From positions 1 through 64,000 of the forward strand of contig CAZOJQ010000009.1 of assembly GCA_964580185.1 (NCBI GenBank): DNA of 64,000 nucleotides. The letters run 5' to 3'. Below, piece by piece: positions 62,216 through 64,000 of this stretch (the first letter of the stretch is position 1; every line of letters starts with the position of its first letter). A program made the translations under genes and the position numbers. The DNA comes from CAYWWY01 sp964580185 (lineage in GTDB: Bacteria; Thermotogota; Thermotogae; MWEM01). Under the pieces are notes generated by a model that did not search any database, had not been told where the DNA came from, and saw only the letters and a list, made by a program, of their open reading frames with translations.

Positions 62216-64000
62216 TCAAAAACACACCTTTGCTTTGAGGTCGTTGGTTTGGGGCCAGGGGGAGAGAGACGAAAAAGATGCTTCCTTCGCCCAGCTGAGA
62301 TTCAACCCAAACCGATCCGTTGAGCCGTTCAATAATCTGACGGACAATGGTCAGACCCAGACCTTCGCCTTCGCTCCGCGATGGGTCCAGTCGATGAAAG
62401 AGTTGGAAGATGTTTTCTTGGTGTTCTTTAGCAATGCCAATTCCGTTATCCTCGACCGAATAGACACAACGTTCATTGACAACCCCCCGGACGTGAATCA
62501 TGCAATGACGGTCTGGATGCCGGTATTTCAAGGCATTGCTGATCAGATTGGTAAAGACATGGGTCAATTGGATCGAATCACCCAAACACGGAGGGAGCTG
62601 ATCAACCTGAATCTCTCCCCCGGATTCTTTCAGAGAAAACCCCATTCCTGAAATCACGCGGGTGAGAAGATCATTCATATCCACTTCGGTGATATTGAGA
62701 GAAACCCGTCCAGATCTCGATAATCTCAGCAACCCTTTCAACAACCCATCCATCTGGCGGGTACTGGTGCGAATATGGGAAAGCGCTTCATGCACCGTTG
62801 GAAGGGCCTTGATTATCCGATCCCCCAATGGCTGTTCTGCTGGATCCAAACGGAGAAATTCATTGCTCAGCTCTTCAACGAGGAATTCCAACTCTCTGCT
62901 GTAGCCATCCACATTCACCAGGGGAGAACGGAGATCGTGGGATGCGACATACACGATCTGCTCTAATTCTCTATTTTTCTCAGCGATCAGTTGTTGCGAC
63001 TTCTTGAGCTCGGTCACATCCGAACTGATCGTCGCAAACCGGTCTCTGCCCATCGATACCACAGAAGTCGATAGTTGAAGCGGATGGAACGGAGACAGGG
63101 ACTCAAAGCGCTCTGGTTTGCCTGAATTGACAACGCGTGTGTATTCATCCAAGTAAGGGGGGACAGAAGACTCGAAGATTTGGGAGGCCCGTTTGCCTTT
63201 GATCTTTGCTTCGGGAAGATTCATGATCTGAGCAAAAGCCAAATTGCAGTCGATGATCCGATAGTCGATGCTGGTCCCGGACGGATCGCGAATCAATTCA
63301 TACAAACCGACCATCTCGGTCATGGATGTATACAAGGTTCGCAGTTTTTCTTCCTTTTCCTGAAGTTTTTTCTCAGCGTTTTTCCGTTCTGTGATATCTC
63401 GAGCGAACGAACAAGCCAAAAACTCTTGCTCCGTACCGAAGAAGTTGGTGCTCACTTCCACCGGAACGATCGTACCCTTTTTGCTTCGATGGCGCGATTC
63501 GAAACTCATCGATCCCTTGGTCCGCATTTCCTGTTTGTGCGCTTCAAATGCTTCTTTGGGGAAATCGGGATCAAGATCAAAGATTTCCATATGCAAAAGC
63601 TCCTCGCGCGTGTATCCAGACGATTCGCACGCAGCATCGTTGACATAGAGGATTTCCCCTTGATCCCCTACCCAAATGACAATGTCTCGGGCTCGATCCA
63701 TGGCGAATTGGGTCCGCTGAAGGGCTTCTTCCGATCGTTTTCGTTCGGTGATATCCCAATAAATTCCGACCAAACCCTGGACTTCCCCTACTTCATCCAA
63801 AATCGGAGCTTTCACTACATGAACAATGGTAGGTTCTCCCTCTAGTGGCTGATGGATTTCTTCGATCTCCATGACTACTTTGCCCCGCATAATTCGCAGA
63901 TCGTCGGAACGATACTTTTTGGCCAAATCAAAAGGGTGAATCTCAAAATCGGTCTTTCCAATGATCTGATCTGGTTTCAATTTTTGCTCAGCACAGTACG
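62208..64000 (-). CDS. PAS-domain sensor histidine kinase (5' end outside window)
   Basis: The frame stays open to the right edge; the first visible residues (CAEQ, then IIGKTDFEIHP) are the middle of a PAS domain, so the start is beyond 64000. The visible part has about four PAS/PAC units, a HisKA whose His is in VASHDLRSPLVNVDGYS, and a HATPase ending at SIFFVSLPLA. The SHDLRSP form is of the phytochrome/Cph1-like kinase class. No receiver is fused. It partners with the REC-PAS-HD-GYP protein, with which it overlaps by eight bases. Confidence 0.9.
   Translation of the reverse strand, partial: YCAEQKLKPDQIIGKTDFEIHPFDLAKKYRSDDLRIMRGKVVMEIEEIHQPLEGEPTIVHVVKAPILDEVGEVQGLVGIYWDITERKRSEEALQRTQFAMDRARDIVIWVGDQGEILYVNDAACESSGYTREELLHMEIFDLDPDFPKEAFEAHKQEMRTKGSMSFESRHRSKKGTIVPVEVSTNFFGTEQEFLACSFARDITERKNAEKKLQEKEEKLRTLYTSMTEMVGLYELIRDPSGTSIDYRIIDCNLAFAQIMNLPEAKIKGKRASQIFESSVPPYLDEYTRVVNSGKPERFESLSPFHPLQLSTSVVSMGRDRFATISSDVTELKKSQQLIAEKNRELEQIVYVASHDLRSPLVNVDGYSRELEFLVEELSNEFLRLDPAEQPLGDRIIKALPTVHEALSHIRTSTRQMDGLLKGLLRLSRSGRVSLNITEVDMNDLLTRVISGMGFSLKESGGEIQVDQLPPCLGDSIQLTHVFTNLISNALKYRHPDRHCMIHVRGVVNERCVYSVEDNGIGIAKEHQENIFQLFHRLDPSRSEGEGLGLTIVRQIIERLNGSVWVESQLGEGSIFFVSLPLAPNQRPQSKGVFLND

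Overview
The window reads as the chromosome of an anaerobic, fermentative bacterium of moderate G+C. It has strong AGGAGG-type ribosome binding sites, classical TTGACA-N17-TATAAT promoters and a CIRCE heat-shock operator. Several genes point to a Bacillota/Thermotogota-like or uncultured relative: a DUF3343 protein, FapA-like DUF342, a GerW/YtfJ-like protein, ThyX instead of ThyA, TrmFO, QueH, a two-CxxC protein disulfide oxidoreductase and a ferredoxin-type 2-oxoacid oxidoreductase. I cannot place it more precisely from sequence alone. I see no phage, transposon, integrase or CRISPR array.

Layout. 1-7.4 kb: a signalling block with a BvgS-like hybrid histidine kinase (cut by the left edge), a lone receiver, a frameshifted REC-HD-GYP gene and a second hybrid kinase. 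7.4-12.2 kb: a DtxR-type regulator, a sugar-nucleotide epimerase, rarA and uvrC. 12.3-15.7 kb: a three-gene Mrp/complex-I-like membrane module (one NuoK/MrpC-like and two MrpD-like subunits). 15.8-21.7 kb: an ornithine/lysine-type decarboxylase facing a minus-strand operon of recJ (fused to a helicase-like region), DUF3343, ruvX, tRNA-Arg and a nucleosidase. 21.8-27.7 kb: rpsT, then atpD-atpC-manA-ndk-fba-ackA in one direction. 27.8-30.2 kb: groES-groEL under CIRCE, then tRNA-Ser and tRNA-Arg.

30.2-39.4 kb: a PHP phosphatase, two small envelope proteins and a five-gene peptide-type ABC importer with a hairpin between the binding-protein and permease genes. 39.4-47.2 kb: a tightly coupled minus-strand operon, relA-dtd-queH-ogg-HATPase-trmFO-thyX-DRTGG-CBS/HATPase, mixing the stringent response, RNA and DNA quality control and two GHKL ATPases. 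47.3-52.2 kb: rpmB, korD-korA without korB/korC, a FapA-like protein, tRNA-Ser, a GerW-like protein and a metallo-beta-lactamase-fold protein. 52.2-56.1 kb: a protein disulfide oxidoreductase, the SPFH/NfeD pair, a WecG/TagA glycosyltransferase and an MprF-like membrane protein. 56.2-64 kb: a second signalling block (two HD-GYP proteins, a four-PAS hybrid kinase and a PAS kinase cut by the right edge).

Taken together the genes suggest peptide and sugar fermentation to acetate (opp, kor, fba, ackA), cation- or proton-coupled energetics (atpDC, Mrp-like module), and heavy investment in phosphorelay and c-di-GMP turnover. The items most worth a second look are the RecJ-helicase fusion, the partial Mrp and partial Kor sets, the isolated atpDC pair, two apparent AUU start codons, a ruvX stop codon located inside a tRNA gene, and an extended-DtxR-box-like inverted repeat next to a DtxR-family gene.
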